A stretch of DNA of 57,255 nucleotides from assembly GCA_030621515.1 (NCBI GenBank), contig JAUXHN010000003.1:1-57255 (forward strand). Direction: 5' to 3'. The stretch comes from Deltaproteobacteria bacterium. Lineage in GTDB: Bacteria; Myxococcota_A; Polyangia; JAAYKL01. Positions 1-7,569 of the stretch are shown here, piece after piece. Both the position numbers and the translations under genes were made by a program. How positions within the stretch are numbered: the first letter of the stretch is position 1; the number at the start of each line of letters is the position of its first letter. The notes beneath the pieces were generated by a model. The model worked only from the letters and a program-made list of their open reading frames with translations. It had not been told where the DNA came from and ran no database searches.

Positions 1-1668
1 GCGGGTCCTCTTCTCTCATGGTTGGCCCTCCTGGCGATTGCAATAACGACCCTCTGGCCTCTCTTCAAGCGGGGCAGGGTATGGCTTGTTCCCGCAGCCG
101 GAGTTTGTCTTCTACTCGGCTTCCTGGGTCCCGTCTGGGCCGGTTCGGCGATCGCGCACACCCCACAAACCCTTGACAGGATCGACTCCGCAGGCGGGAT
201 GTCTCCGATGATCGGCAAGATCGTCCGCAAGCTGGGAGACGGGGACGGCGACGGCCATGCCCGCTGGATGGGCGGCCTGGATTGCAACGACGAGGATCCG
301 TCCATCCACCCGGGCGCACGGGAGATCCCGAACAACGATGTGGACGAGGACTGTTCCGGCGCGGACCTGGATCTCGATGAGCTTCGCGCCGCCGCCTCGG
401 GCGGTTCCGCCAGGGCCACGGGGGAGGGGATAACCTCCTATAAACGCCCGGATCTACCGGAGGATGTCTCCCTCTTCTTCATCACAGTAGACGCGCTGCG
501 CTGGAACGAGCCGGGGTTCATGGGCTACGAACGCCCGGTGACGCCGAACCTGGACAGGCTCGTGAAAAACGGAACCATCTACGATCGCGCCTACGCGCTG
601 GGATCGTACACCGGCCAGTCCATACCCGCCATGTTGACGGGCAAGTACACCTCGGAGCTATTGAGGAACGACAGGCACGAGTTGCGCGTGTCGGGCAAGG
701 AGAAATTTGCCGCCGAGTACATTTGCGGCGACAACGTTCGCTGCAACGCCATCCTCTCGCACTTCCTGTTCAAGCCACACTACGGCTGGAGCCAGGGATT
801 TCAGGAATGGCTAGTGTCGGGCGCGGCCCCGGAAGGCCCCGGGCATATTGACTCCAAGTACAACTCTCACATGGTGGCGAACAAGGCCGTCAATTGGTTG
901 AAGGACCCAGAGAACACGGCGGGCAGATTTTGGATATGGACCCACTTCATGGATCCTCACAAGGAGTACCTGGACCACGAGGGGTTCAGGCGGTTCGGAA
1001 AAGATCGACGATCTCGCTACGACCAGGAGGTACTCTTCACCGACCACCATGTGGGGCGGATGCTCGACTTCTTCATGACCCTCCCCTCGGCGAAGCGCAC
1101 CATCTTCATTGTGACCTCGGACCACGGGGAGGCGTTCAACGAGCATGGGCGATGGTGTCACGGCAAGGAGCTGTGGGAAGAGATAGTACGTGTGCCCATG
1201 GCCGTGGTCGGGCCCGGAATAGCCAAAAAACGGATCGCGCGGCAGACCAGCCACATCGACCTGTTTCCCACCTTCCTGGATATCTTCAACCAGAAGATCC
1301 CCGACGGTATACACGGAAGAAGTTTGCTGCCCGACTGGGTGGAGGGCCAGGAGATCCCGGAGAAACCCATCGTGGTCGACCAGCCGAAGAACCCGTACTA
1401 CGAGACACGGCGGGTGTTCATCAGGGACGGCTGGAAGCTCCACGATCTCCCCGATACGGGCACCCAACGCCTCTATAAAGTAACCGACGACTACGAGCGA
1501 GGTGATTCCCTGGTTTCGATCGAGCCGGAGAAGTACGCCGAGATCAAGGCGGCGTACGACCTCTTCATGGCCACGGAGTTCAAGCCCGTCGCGACCGTCA
1601 GTTACGGGGCGGATGCGGACGACGTGAACGAGATGCCCCTGCCGCCGGGGGCAGGGAAGAACCGTTGA
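1..1668 (+). CDS. Membrane-anchored sulfatase / alkaline-phosphatase superfamily protein with MopE-like segment (5' partial)
   Basis: The frame is open from base 1, so the start lies outside the window; 555 residues are visible. The visible N-terminus holds at least two hydrophobic helices (about bases 1-150), so a multi-pass membrane anchor is likely. Bases 238-363 encode an Asp/Cys segment (DGDGDG, then DCNDEDPS, then DVDEDCSG), the pattern of the putative metal-binding motif of MopE-like proteins. From about base 465 comes a sulfatase-type hydrolase domain: TVDALRW with the first metal Asp, a SYTGQS segment at the nucleophile position, then SDHGEAF and HGKELWEE, the usual distal metal ligands. 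The Cys/Ser-x-Pro-x-Arg sulfatase signature is not present, so the nucleophile is probably Thr or Ser as in phospho-/sulfo-transferase branches. Substrate unknown; the catalytic domain should face the periplasm. Confidence 0.85.
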   Translation, partial: AGPLLSWLALLAIAITTLWPLFKRGRVWLVPAAGVCLLLGFLGPVWAGSAIAHTPQTLDRIDSAGGMSPMIGKIVRKLGDGDGDGHARWMGGLDCNDEDPSIHPGAREIPNNDVDEDCSGADLDLDELRAAASGGSARATGEGITSYKRPDLPEDVSLFFITVDALRWNEPGFMGYERPVTPNLDRLVKNGTIYDRAYALGSYTGQSIPAMLTGKYTSELLRNDRHELRVSGKEKFAAEYICGDNVRCNAILSHFLFKPHYGWSQGFQEWLVSGAAPEGPGHIDSKYNSHMVANKAVNWLKDPENTAGRFWIWTHFMDPHKEYLDHEGFRRFGKDRRSRYDQEVLFTDHHVGRMLDFFMTLPSAKRTIFIVTSDHGEAFNEHGRWCHGKELWEEIVRVPMAVVGPGIAKKRIARQTSHIDLFPTFLDIFNQKIPDGIHGRSLLPDWVEGQEIPEKPIVVDQPKNPYYETRRVFIRDGWKLHDLPDTGTQRLYKVTDDYERGDSLVSIEPEKYAEIKAAYDLFMATEFKPVATVSYGADADDVNEMPLPPGAGKNR

Positions 1669-1687
1669 CATAGAATCTATATGTCAA
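1665..1687. terminator. Perfect 8-bp inverted repeat over the sulfatase stop codon
   Basis: TTGACATA and TATGTCAA flank a 7-nt loop; the sulfatase stop codon TGA lies in the left arm. It sits in the 45-nt gap between two convergent genes. There is no T-run on either side, so this is at best a weak bidirectional terminator. Confidence 0.3.
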
Positions 1688-1713
1688 GTGGAGGGTTCCG
1701 ACCCCATATGTGC

Positions 1714-2481
1714 TCACGGGCAGTTGTCCGGGACCGGCGTGCAAGAGTCGTCGAGGTTGTCATAGACGTCGATCCAGCTGGGGCTACTTGCGAGCTGGTC
1801 CAGCAGCTCGCATACCTCACAGTCGGGCAGGACGTCGTTATCGTATACATGCAAGCTCCCCCCCAGCTCGGTGATGGCGCTGAGCCCGTCCAGGTTGGTC
1901 AGAGCCCCGTTGTAATCGACATACATTTCCCCCACCACCGAGGTGATCCCGTTCAGCCCGTCCAGGTTGGTCAGGATGTCGTTGGAGCTGATATACAAGC
2001 TCCCCCCCATCTCGGTGAGGGCGCTGAGCCCGTCCAGGTCGGTCAGGGCGTCGTTGGAGGCGATAGACAAGTCCCCCCCTATCTCGGTGAGGGCGCTGAG
2101 CCCGTCCAGGTTGGCCAGGGAGCCGTTGGAAAGGACATACAGGCCAGAACCGACCGAGGTGAGGCAAATCAAATCGTCCAAGTCGGTGCATAAGGGGCAC
2201 AGTACCAGCAGCTCGCCCGAGATCGAGGTGTATCCTGCCAGATCTGCGATCTGGGCCGGAGTGTTGACCTCGACATCCCCGGCATAGGCTCCCAGATCGC
2301 AGGTGTCCGAATCAGTGTCGGTATCGGTGTCTGTGTCGGTGTCTGTGTCGCTGTCGGAATCGGAATCCGAATCGGAATCCGAGTCGGAATCCGAGTCACT
2401 CGATCCACCGCCACCGCTATCGCCCCCGCACCCCCCGCAAACCAGCGCGGTGGCGAGCGCCGTCAAAAGCAAGTACCTCAT
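1714..2481 (-). CDS. Lipoprotein with Ser-Asp/Thr-Asp linker and L-domain-like leucine-rich repeats
   Basis: 255 residues, ATG at 2481 chosen over an upstream TTG because the signal sequence MRYLLLTALATALVCGGC starts there. A cysteine after the hydrophobic stretch suggests lipidation, although the lipobox is not canonical. A low-complexity linker of alternating Ser-Asp then Thr-Asp (about 16 units) follows. The rest is five to six 24-residue repeats with a consensus like LDGLSALTEIGGDLSI, similar to receptor L-domain or bacterial leucine-rich repeats, and a Cys-rich end. The expected location is the outer surface, with the acidic linker as a stalk lifting a ligand-binding domain. No enzymatic motif is seen. 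Function unknown. Confidence 0.8.
   Translation of the reverse strand: MRYLLLTALATALVCGGCGGDSGGGGSSDSDSDSDSDSDSDSDSDTDTDTDTDTDTDSDTCDLGAYAGDVEVNTPAQIADLAGYTSISGELLVLCPLCTDLDDLICLTSVGSGLYVLSNGSLANLDGLSALTEIGGDLSIASNDALTDLDGLSALTEMGGSLYISSNDILTNLDGLNGITSVVGEMYVDYNGALTNLDGLSAITELGGSLHVYDNDVLPDCEVCELLDQLASSPSWIDVYDNLDDSCTPVPDNCP
1884..2171 (-). repeat. 72-bp tandem repeats coding the leucine-rich repeats
   Basis: The string gcccgtccaggt recurs at 1884, 1956, 2028 and 2100, an exact 72-bp period (24 codons). Units have diverged at many positions, but the conserved core suggests recent tandem duplication within the gene. Confidence 0.7.
2308..2400 (-). repeat. Hexanucleotide repeat tract coding (Ser-Asp)n/(Thr-Asp)n
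   Basis: About 16 imperfect hexamers (gtgtcg, gtatcg, gaatcc and variants on the + strand) encode the acidic linker of the lipoprotein. Every change in copy number is a multiple of two codons and would keep the frame. Confidence 0.75.
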
Positions 2482-2540
2482 TTCCAAGCCTTTCGTTTTG
2501 AACGTGTGGGCATTCTAGCATTGAACGGGGACGTTTGTCC

Positions 2541-4934
2541 TTATTCCGGCACGACGTTGCCCCATTCGGGTTCGGACGACGGGTCCTTGTCCCCGTATTC
2601 CTCGTCGTCTTCAGGCAGCACCCGGATCCCGCTCCGGCTGATGGGCATCCTCGACTCCGGAAGAGGATCTCCCTCGTGGTAGAACCGGAGCTCCTGGCTC
2701 AGCCCCTCAGCAAGCTCCGTCCGGTCTATCCTCCCGCGATCGAACATGGTTTTCATCACCCGGTGCAGGGAGTTCATCTTGCGCTCGGACACCTGGTTGC
2801 GCACGTAGGTTCCGTGACGGGTTATCGGGCTGGGCAGAAGCTTGATCAGGAAGACCGACTCCACGAGGTTGAGTTCGTGGGGCTCCCGCCCGAAGTAGTG
2901 GCTTGCCGCCTCCTTGATTCCGTACAGGGTCGGGCCGAATTCGATGACGTTGAAATACAGCTCCAGGATCTCGTCCTTGGTGAACTGGGACTCCATGTAC
3001 CAGGTGAAGAAGAGCTCCTGCAGTTTTCTGGCCACGGTCCGCTCCCGGTTCATGAAGAGGTTCTTGGCCAGCTGCATGGTGATGGTGCTGGCCCCGTGGC
3101 TCAGGCTGTCCTTCTTGAGGTTGAGCTCGATGGCTCTTTTTATCTCCGGGATGGTAACGCCCCGATGATGTCTGAACTTTCCATCCTCGGTGGTGAGCGC
3201 CGCCTCTACGAGGTACGGCGAGATCATGGAGTACGGCGTCCATCTGTCCGTTCCCGGGCCGCTGATCAGTCGCATGGGTTCTGCGTCAGCGCCATAGGCG
3301 GTGTAAGAGAACGGCCTTCGGAAATCCTGCGGGTTCGGTACGGTGCTGAAGTCCGTGATCTGGCAACGGTTGTCCAGGTTCACCTCCAGCGCAGTTTTTC
3401 CCGGCGCGTTCTCGTCGATGCCCAGTCGCATGTCCAGGGCGAACAACCCCTCCAGCTGTACTCCTTCCAGACGAGGTTTCAGCTGCGAGGGCACCGCCGC
3501 GAGGATCTGTCGGCACGCCGTGGGAGGGACGTTTCCGGAGATATCGAAGGCGAAACGATCGAACATCACGTTGCCCCGCAGGGTAATCCTGGCAAGCCCT
3601 CGCACCGCCATCAACCGCTCCAGATTGAGCTGTCCCTTGTCCTGTTCGTAGCTCGCCTTGAAATCCAGATGGGCATCGAGATCCTCGATGGACTCCGCCG
3701 CCAGTCTCGGATGACTTACCGCTAACCCCGAGATCGAAGCCTGGCCTTCGAATGCCAGCTTCTCCCCGTTGTCCTGTAATTCCACAACTACGGTTCCGTC
3801 GACCGATGCACGCCCCCACTCGATGTGCTCGTTGGGCATGAACATCTCGCCGACGGTCTTCAGCGGCATGTCCGGTATCTCGATGGAGACGCTCGGATCC
3901 TCGTCCCCGGGCCAACTCGCTCCCAACACCCAGCGAGCATCGGTTCCAGGCATCTGCCCGCTCGCCCGGATCGTCAACGCCCTTTTTCGTGTCAGGGAAA
4001 TCTCCCCGGACACGCCGGAGAGCTTCATTTCCAGGTTCTTGTCGCCCGATTTCGAAAGCACGCCGGACGCATCCAAAACGTCTACCTTTACCGAGATGCC
4101 CTCATCATCAACCGCAGGGCCGGACTCCGCCTGCACGTCGCCCTCTTCGATGCTCCCATCGGCCTCGGCCAGGCCTCCTTGCGAATCAACCATGCCGAGC
4201 GCGCGTGCGCTGTCCCTGGCGTCCTTGACGAGTTTTTCCAGATCCTGAGGGTCCACAGGCAGATCGAAGCCCGGCTGGTTCAAGGAAAGAGACACATGTT
4301 CTCTCTCGCTCCTCAACTGCACCTCGCTGGATTCCCCGAAAACAAGATTCCGTCCGAGATGAACCAGGGTGAAATCGTCGGTGTTGACAACAGCTCCTCC
4401 CTCGGTCGAAAACCGTCCGGACAACCCCTCCACGGTTACCGAGAACATTCCATCATCCGCGACGAGACGACCCGAAACGAGGTGGATCTCTGGGATGGAT
4501 CGCGTCGGGCCGGCGCCCTGTGCCTCTGCGTCCATTCCCTTCGAAACTCGTTCGATCAGCTCTCTCCACTCCACGGCCTGCGCTCCGTCCAGGGACTCAC
4601 CCATCCGGATCTCGAGACCGTCCACCCGGATACCGGTGAGATCGAGATCTCCCATCAACAGCGACCCTACCCGCACCCCGACCCCGAGGCTTTCAACCAG
4701 GACGAGCGGTCGTGAACCCTCCTTCGACCGGACCTCCACATTCTCGAAGACCACTGAAGAAAGCGAGATGTCTACGTCCTCGAAGGATATGTGAACGCCG
4801 AGTCGCTCCTCGACCCTGGGAATCAAACCCTCTATGATGCGCTCGTCGGCTCCGGATTGAAGAAACAGAAGCGCCAGGAGGCCCAGAACGAGCACCAATA
4901 TGAAGAGGGCCAGGAGCCAGCGCTTGATACCCAT
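2541..4934 (-). CDS. AsmA-like protein fused to a GT51 peptidoglycan glycosyltransferase domain
   Basis: 797 residues from ATG 4934; a TTG three codons earlier is an alternative. An N-terminal signal anchor (about residues 8-27) precedes roughly 500 residues of beta-rich, AsmA/TamB-like sequence (for example repeated LDLTGIRVDGLEI-type strands). The C-terminal ~230 residues are a GT51 domain: TTEDGKFRHHRG with the catalytic Glu near residue 583, GASTITMQLAKN, then RKLQE and ILELYFNVIEFGPTLYG. GT51 enzymes polymerise lipid II into glycan strands at the outer face of the inner membrane. No transpeptidase domain follows, so it would be monofunctional. The long AsmA-like part is unusual for such an enzyme and suggests a link to envelope lipid handling. 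It diverges from the phosphoribosyltransferase gene across a 134-bp gap. Confidence 0.85.
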   Translation of the reverse strand: MGIKRWLLALFILVLVLGLLALLFLQSGADERIIEGLIPRVEERLGVHISFEDVDISLSSVVFENVEVRSKEGSRPLVLVESLGVGVRVGSLLMGDLDLTGIRVDGLEIRMGESLDGAQAVEWRELIERVSKGMDAEAQGAGPTRSIPEIHLVSGRLVADDGMFSVTVEGLSGRFSTEGGAVVNTDDFTLVHLGRNLVFGESSEVQLRSEREHVSLSLNQPGFDLPVDPQDLEKLVKDARDSARALGMVDSQGGLAEADGSIEEGDVQAESGPAVDDEGISVKVDVLDASGVLSKSGDKNLEMKLSGVSGEISLTRKRALTIRASGQMPGTDARWVLGASWPGDEDPSVSIEIPDMPLKTVGEMFMPNEHIEWGRASVDGTVVVELQDNGEKLAFEGQASISGLAVSHPRLAAESIEDLDAHLDFKASYEQDKGQLNLERLMAVRGLARITLRGNVMFDRFAFDISGNVPPTACRQILAAVPSQLKPRLEGVQLEGLFALDMRLGIDENAPGKTALEVNLDNRCQITDFSTVPNPQDFRRPFSYTAYGADAEPMRLISGPGTDRWTPYSMISPYLVEAALTTEDGKFRHHRGVTIPEIKRAIELNLKKDSLSHGASTITMQLAKNLFMNRERTVARKLQELFFTWYMESQFTKDEILELYFNVIEFGPTLYGIKEAASHYFGREPHELNLVESVFLIKLLPSPITRHGTYVRNQVSERKMNSLHRVMKTMFDRGRIDRTELAEGLSQELRFYHEGDPLPESRMPISRSGIRVLPEDDEEYGDKDPSSEPEWGNVVPE

Positions 4935-5068
4935 GATCGACAAAGTCTTTCACGAACACTGAATAACTTCAACGTCCTCGTATACGAATCACATGTGATC
5001 AATCAAGGCGCATTTGTGGCCAACCATGCGCTTGAGGAAACCGCGGCCTTTTGCGAAGATAACCGGCC

Positions 5069-5557
5069 ATGGGACGCTTGATCAGGCAAACCGAAATGGA
5101 GACAATGGCCGGAGCGCTGGTGGCGCAGCTGGCCGATTTCGATCCGCAAGCGGTGGTCTACATCCACTCCCAGGGTCATTTTTCGGGCGAGGTTCTAGCC
5201 CGCTCTTATGGCGCGGATCTTTTCAAGCTGGACCTTCGATACCCCTTCAGCCGTGTACTCGCTTCGATCCCGAGACCGTTCCTCATTCCCCTGTGGCCAC
5301 TGAAGGAGTTGATGTACAAAGTTTCGGCTCCTTCACTGAAGGGAGCCGCGCAACTGCCAAGCCCGGGTGTTCGCATCACCCTGGTGGACGACTCGGCGAG
5401 CAGTGGACGAACTATCCGAATGGCCCTGAGCATTCTCGAGGACAACGGTCACAAGCGCAAAGACATTCGCGTTGCAGTGCTTCGATGCGGCGGCAGGGCA
5501 CAGGAACTGGTGGATCATTACGTCACCGGGAATCCGGTGATATTCAGTTTGAGATAG
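5069..5557 (+). CDS. Phosphoribosyltransferase-like protein
   Basis: 162 residues. The segment ITLVDDSASSGRTI is a type I phosphoribosyltransferase PRPP-binding loop (hydrophobic strand, two acidic residues, then S/T-G-R-T). An early strand, AVVYIHSQGHFSGEVLA, matches the position of the PPi loop in this fold. The protein is short and has no recognisable hood domain, so the base substrate cannot be named; it could also be a regulatory PRTase homologue. It stands alone: divergent from the AsmA-GT51 gene and convergent with the PilZ gene 11 nt away. No strong ribosome-binding site is visible before the ATG. Confidence 0.7.
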   Translation: MGRLIRQTEMETMAGALVAQLADFDPQAVVYIHSQGHFSGEVLARSYGADLFKLDLRYPFSRVLASIPRPFLIPLWPLKELMYKVSAPSLKGAAQLPSPGVRITLVDDSASSGRTIRMALSILEDNGHKRKDIRVAVLRCGGRAQELVDHYVTGNPVIFSLR

Positions 5558-5568
5558 GCTTCAAGGTG

Positions 5569-5988
5569 TTATCTGGTCTGGGCATGCCTTACGAATCTTC
5601 TCGCCACGTAGCAACGCAGTTGCTCTCTGGCGTCGTGCCCCATATCACAGAATGCCACGCCCATCCCCGCGCTTCCCTGGCCGTCTCCCACGTCGGCCCG
5701 TACGACCTTTCCCTTGACGGAAAATGGACGGCGGCTGGAGGGCAGGGAAAGCCGAAGGAGCAGCTCCTCGCCCTCGAATAACAGGAGATCCGAGTGCAGG
5801 TAAACTCCCACGGCGCTCAGGTCGAAACAGTCGAACGCCATGGCATCCCCATGTTCGTCCACCAGTTCGATTGACACGTCCTCTATGGATCTTCGGGAAC
5901 TCTTCCTGCGATTCGTCCGACGGGAAACCCCCGCAGTATCCACTACACATTGCTTTACGGCATGTTCGACGCGTCGCGGATTACCCAT
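5569..5988 (-). CDS. PilZ domain protein
   Basis: 139 residues from ATG 5988 (preceded by GGAAT); a TTG at 6048 would add 20 residues with no domain content. The protein has the PilZ hallmarks: an arginine-rich RRKSSRR stretch where the c-di-GMP-binding RxxxR lies, followed by a DLSAVGVYL strand matching the D/NxSxxG motif, then a six-strand barrel ending in GMGVAF. PilZ domains bind cyclic di-GMP and pass the signal to motility, polysaccharide or other envelope outputs. There is no attached effector domain, so it presumably works by contact with a partner. No obvious operon partner. Confidence 0.8.
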   Translation of the reverse strand: MGNPRRVEHAVKQCVVDTAGVSRRTNRRKSSRRSIEDVSIELVDEHGDAMAFDCFDLSAVGVYLHSDLLLFEGEELLLRLSLPSSRRPFSVKGKVVRADVGDGQGSAGMGVAFCDMGHDAREQLRCYVARRFVRHAQTR

Positions 5989-6069
5989 GAAATCATTTAT
6001 TCCATAACCGGGACCCGGGGTCAAAATCTTTCTATTATACTTCGCCAATCGATACTAATGCGTCTATTA

Positions 6070-7071
6070 TCACGGAAAAACCAGGATACGTTCCTCCCCG
6101 TGCACCGCGATCAATTTGTCCACGTGGGCGATCAATGCGTCTCTTCTGGCTAGCAAGAGCGCGATCTCCGATTCTTTTAGCAGCGCTCGACCCGGGCGAG
6201 TGGGCCCCCACTTCACGGTATCCATCACCGCTCTTGCTTCAAGCCTGCGCAACTTGGAAATCAGGGCGACGGAGAATCTCTGGCAAGACGAAAGCAGATC
6301 GTCCATTCTCATGCGTTGTCGATCGGACCACGTCGAGAAAGATCCGTTATTGTCGATGAGCACAAGGGTGGATCCGGAGCTGTCGGCGAACAGGTTCCCG
6401 CCCGAGAACCGATCCCAGTTTCCGGCCACGTAATCGAGCGTTACCATTGACGACGCGGGCGCAACGAGCGGTTCTTCGCCGGGCGTGGGACCGTCAATGG
6501 AGAGAAAGAAGTCAAGCTTCACGCGACCTTTGCGACCATCGAGCCCGGACACGACGATATCGTCCATCCAGGTGATCATCGCGCCGGGAATAGCCCCGTT
6601 GTCTCCCGTGCGCGCCTCTTTCCTCAGGGACGAAGCCACATCAGGGAAGTGTTTCTCCAGGTGTCCTGTGAGCCTGGGAAGCGGGATCTCGCGCATGGTC
6701 GAGGGGGGCACCCTCTCCACCCCGAGCAATCTTGCGAGGCGAAAGTAGGCAACCTCGAAACGGGCGGTGCCGTTGCCACGGCGCATGGGCTTGAAGACCG
6801 CGACATCGCCTTGAGTCAGCTTCACCTTCAACGACAAGGAGCGCATGGAGATCGGGCGCACACCGACTATTTTGCCGCTGACGAGATTCTCCGTCATGTC
6901 TCCGGGCAAGCTCGCGGACCGGCGAGGTTCCTCCACATTGGCGCGAGGGATCACATCCTTCTTCGCCACTTGCGTCACTCGTCGATCTTCCTCGCCCGCA
7001 TGCTCTCCTGTGCCCGAGCAGCTCAACGACAGGACTCCGAACAAGAACGCCGGTATGGGTATTCTGGTCAT
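6070..7071 (-). CDS. Lipoprotein with FAM20C/HipA-like protein-kinase-fold domain
   Basis: 333 residues with a strong ribosome-binding site (GAGGGAG). Signal peptide and lipobox: LSLSC at residues 14-18. From about residue 65 the sequence shows the core signatures of the FAM20C / HipA / PI-kinase-like branch of the kinase fold: VAVFKP with Lys94 as candidate ATP-binding lysine, FEVAYFRLARLLG with Glu106 as its salt-bridge partner followed by a VP, GNWDR at 217-221 with Asp220 as candidate catalytic base, GGNLF, and LIDNNGSF with Asp240 as candidate metal-binding Asp. All expected catalytic residues are present. The lipoprotein signal puts the domain outside the cytoplasm, as FAM20C is in the secretory pathway. 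Substrate unknown. It is a single gene with a divergent neighbour (DksA family). Confidence 0.7.
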   Translation of the reverse strand: MTRIPIPAFLFGVLSLSCSGTGEHAGEEDRRVTQVAKKDVIPRANVEEPRRSASLPGDMTENLVSGKIVGVRPISMRSLSLKVKLTQGDVAVFKPMRRGNGTARFEVAYFRLARLLGVERVPPSTMREIPLPRLTGHLEKHFPDVASSLRKEARTGDNGAIPGAMITWMDDIVVSGLDGRKGRVKLDFFLSIDGPTPGEEPLVAPASSMVTLDYVAGNWDRFSGGNLFADSSGSTLVLIDNNGSFSTWSDRQRMRMDDLLSSCQRFSVALISKLRRLEARAVMDTVKWGPTRPGRALLKESEIALLLARRDALIAHVDKLIAVHGEERILVFP

Positions 7072-7135
7072 TCACTCCCTCTTGTCTGAGATATACTAAC
7101 CGAATGCAGTCTTTACAAAACTAAAACGGTGGTCC

Positions 7136-7174
7136 TTGACAGCGGGCAGGAGCACCCTTTAAGGTGCTTGCCTC
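7136..7174 (+). promoter_or_regulatory. Putative promoter and leader hairpin upstream of the DksA-family gene
   Basis: TTGACA at 7136-7141 is followed 16 nt later by TTTAAG (7158-7163), a fair -35 and a weak -10. The same stretch, 7146-7174, can fold as a hairpin: GGCAggAGCACC pairs with GGTGCTTGCC around a CTTTAA loop. The -10 lies in the loop, so hairpin and promoter may be alternative readings of one sequence. Confidence 0.35.
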
Positions 7175-7201
7175 CTTTCGACGAGGTGGAGGGATAAGAA
7201 A

Positions 7202-7567
7202 ATGAAGAAAAAAGAGAAAGACAAGTTTAAGAAGATATTGATGGGCAAGCGGGAGAAGCTCCTGATCAATGCGCGCCAGACTCTCGATGAAGACATGACT
7301 CTTGACAAGGCCGATCTCGCTGACGAGATGGATCTCGCCTCCAGTGAGTACTTGCAATCCTTCCAGTTCCGCCTGAGGGGCAGGGAGCGAACATTCCTGA
7401 GCAAGATCGACAAGGCGCTGGTAAAGTTGAAGGACGGATCTTTTGGAGTTTGCGAGTACTGCGGCGAGCCCATCCACACCAAACGTCTCGAGGCAAGGCC
7501 CGAGACCAACTTGTGCATCAAGTGCAAGGAAGAGCAAGAACGCGAAGAACAGCAGTTCGGCGATTAG
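7202..7567 (+). CDS. dksA: DksA/TraR-family transcription factor
   Basis: 121 residues. A long coiled coil in the N-terminal two-thirds carries DLADEMDLAS at its tip, fitting the DxxDxA motif that DksA inserts into the RNA polymerase secondary channel. The C-terminal zinc finger is complete: CEYC, 17 residues, CIKC. A strong ribosome-binding site (GGAGGG) precedes the ATG. DksA acts with ppGpp to retune rRNA and stress promoters. Myxobacterial genomes often have several DksA-like paralogues, so which one this is cannot be settled from sequence. Its 3' end is only 2 nt from the convergent histidine-kinase gene. Confidence 0.88.
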   Translation: MKKKEKDKFKKILMGKREKLLINARQTLDEDMTLDKADLADEMDLASSEYLQSFQFRLRGRERTFLSKIDKALVKLKDGSFGVCEYCGEPIHTKRLEARPETNLCIKCKEEQEREEQQFGD

Positions 7568-7569
7568 GT

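Noticed and set aside
2535-3725. Long open frame (396 codons) on the + strand opposite the AsmA-GT51 gene
   Set aside because: It mirrors the codon pattern of the real gene, has no domain, signal or ribosome-binding site; it is a GC-rich shadow frame.
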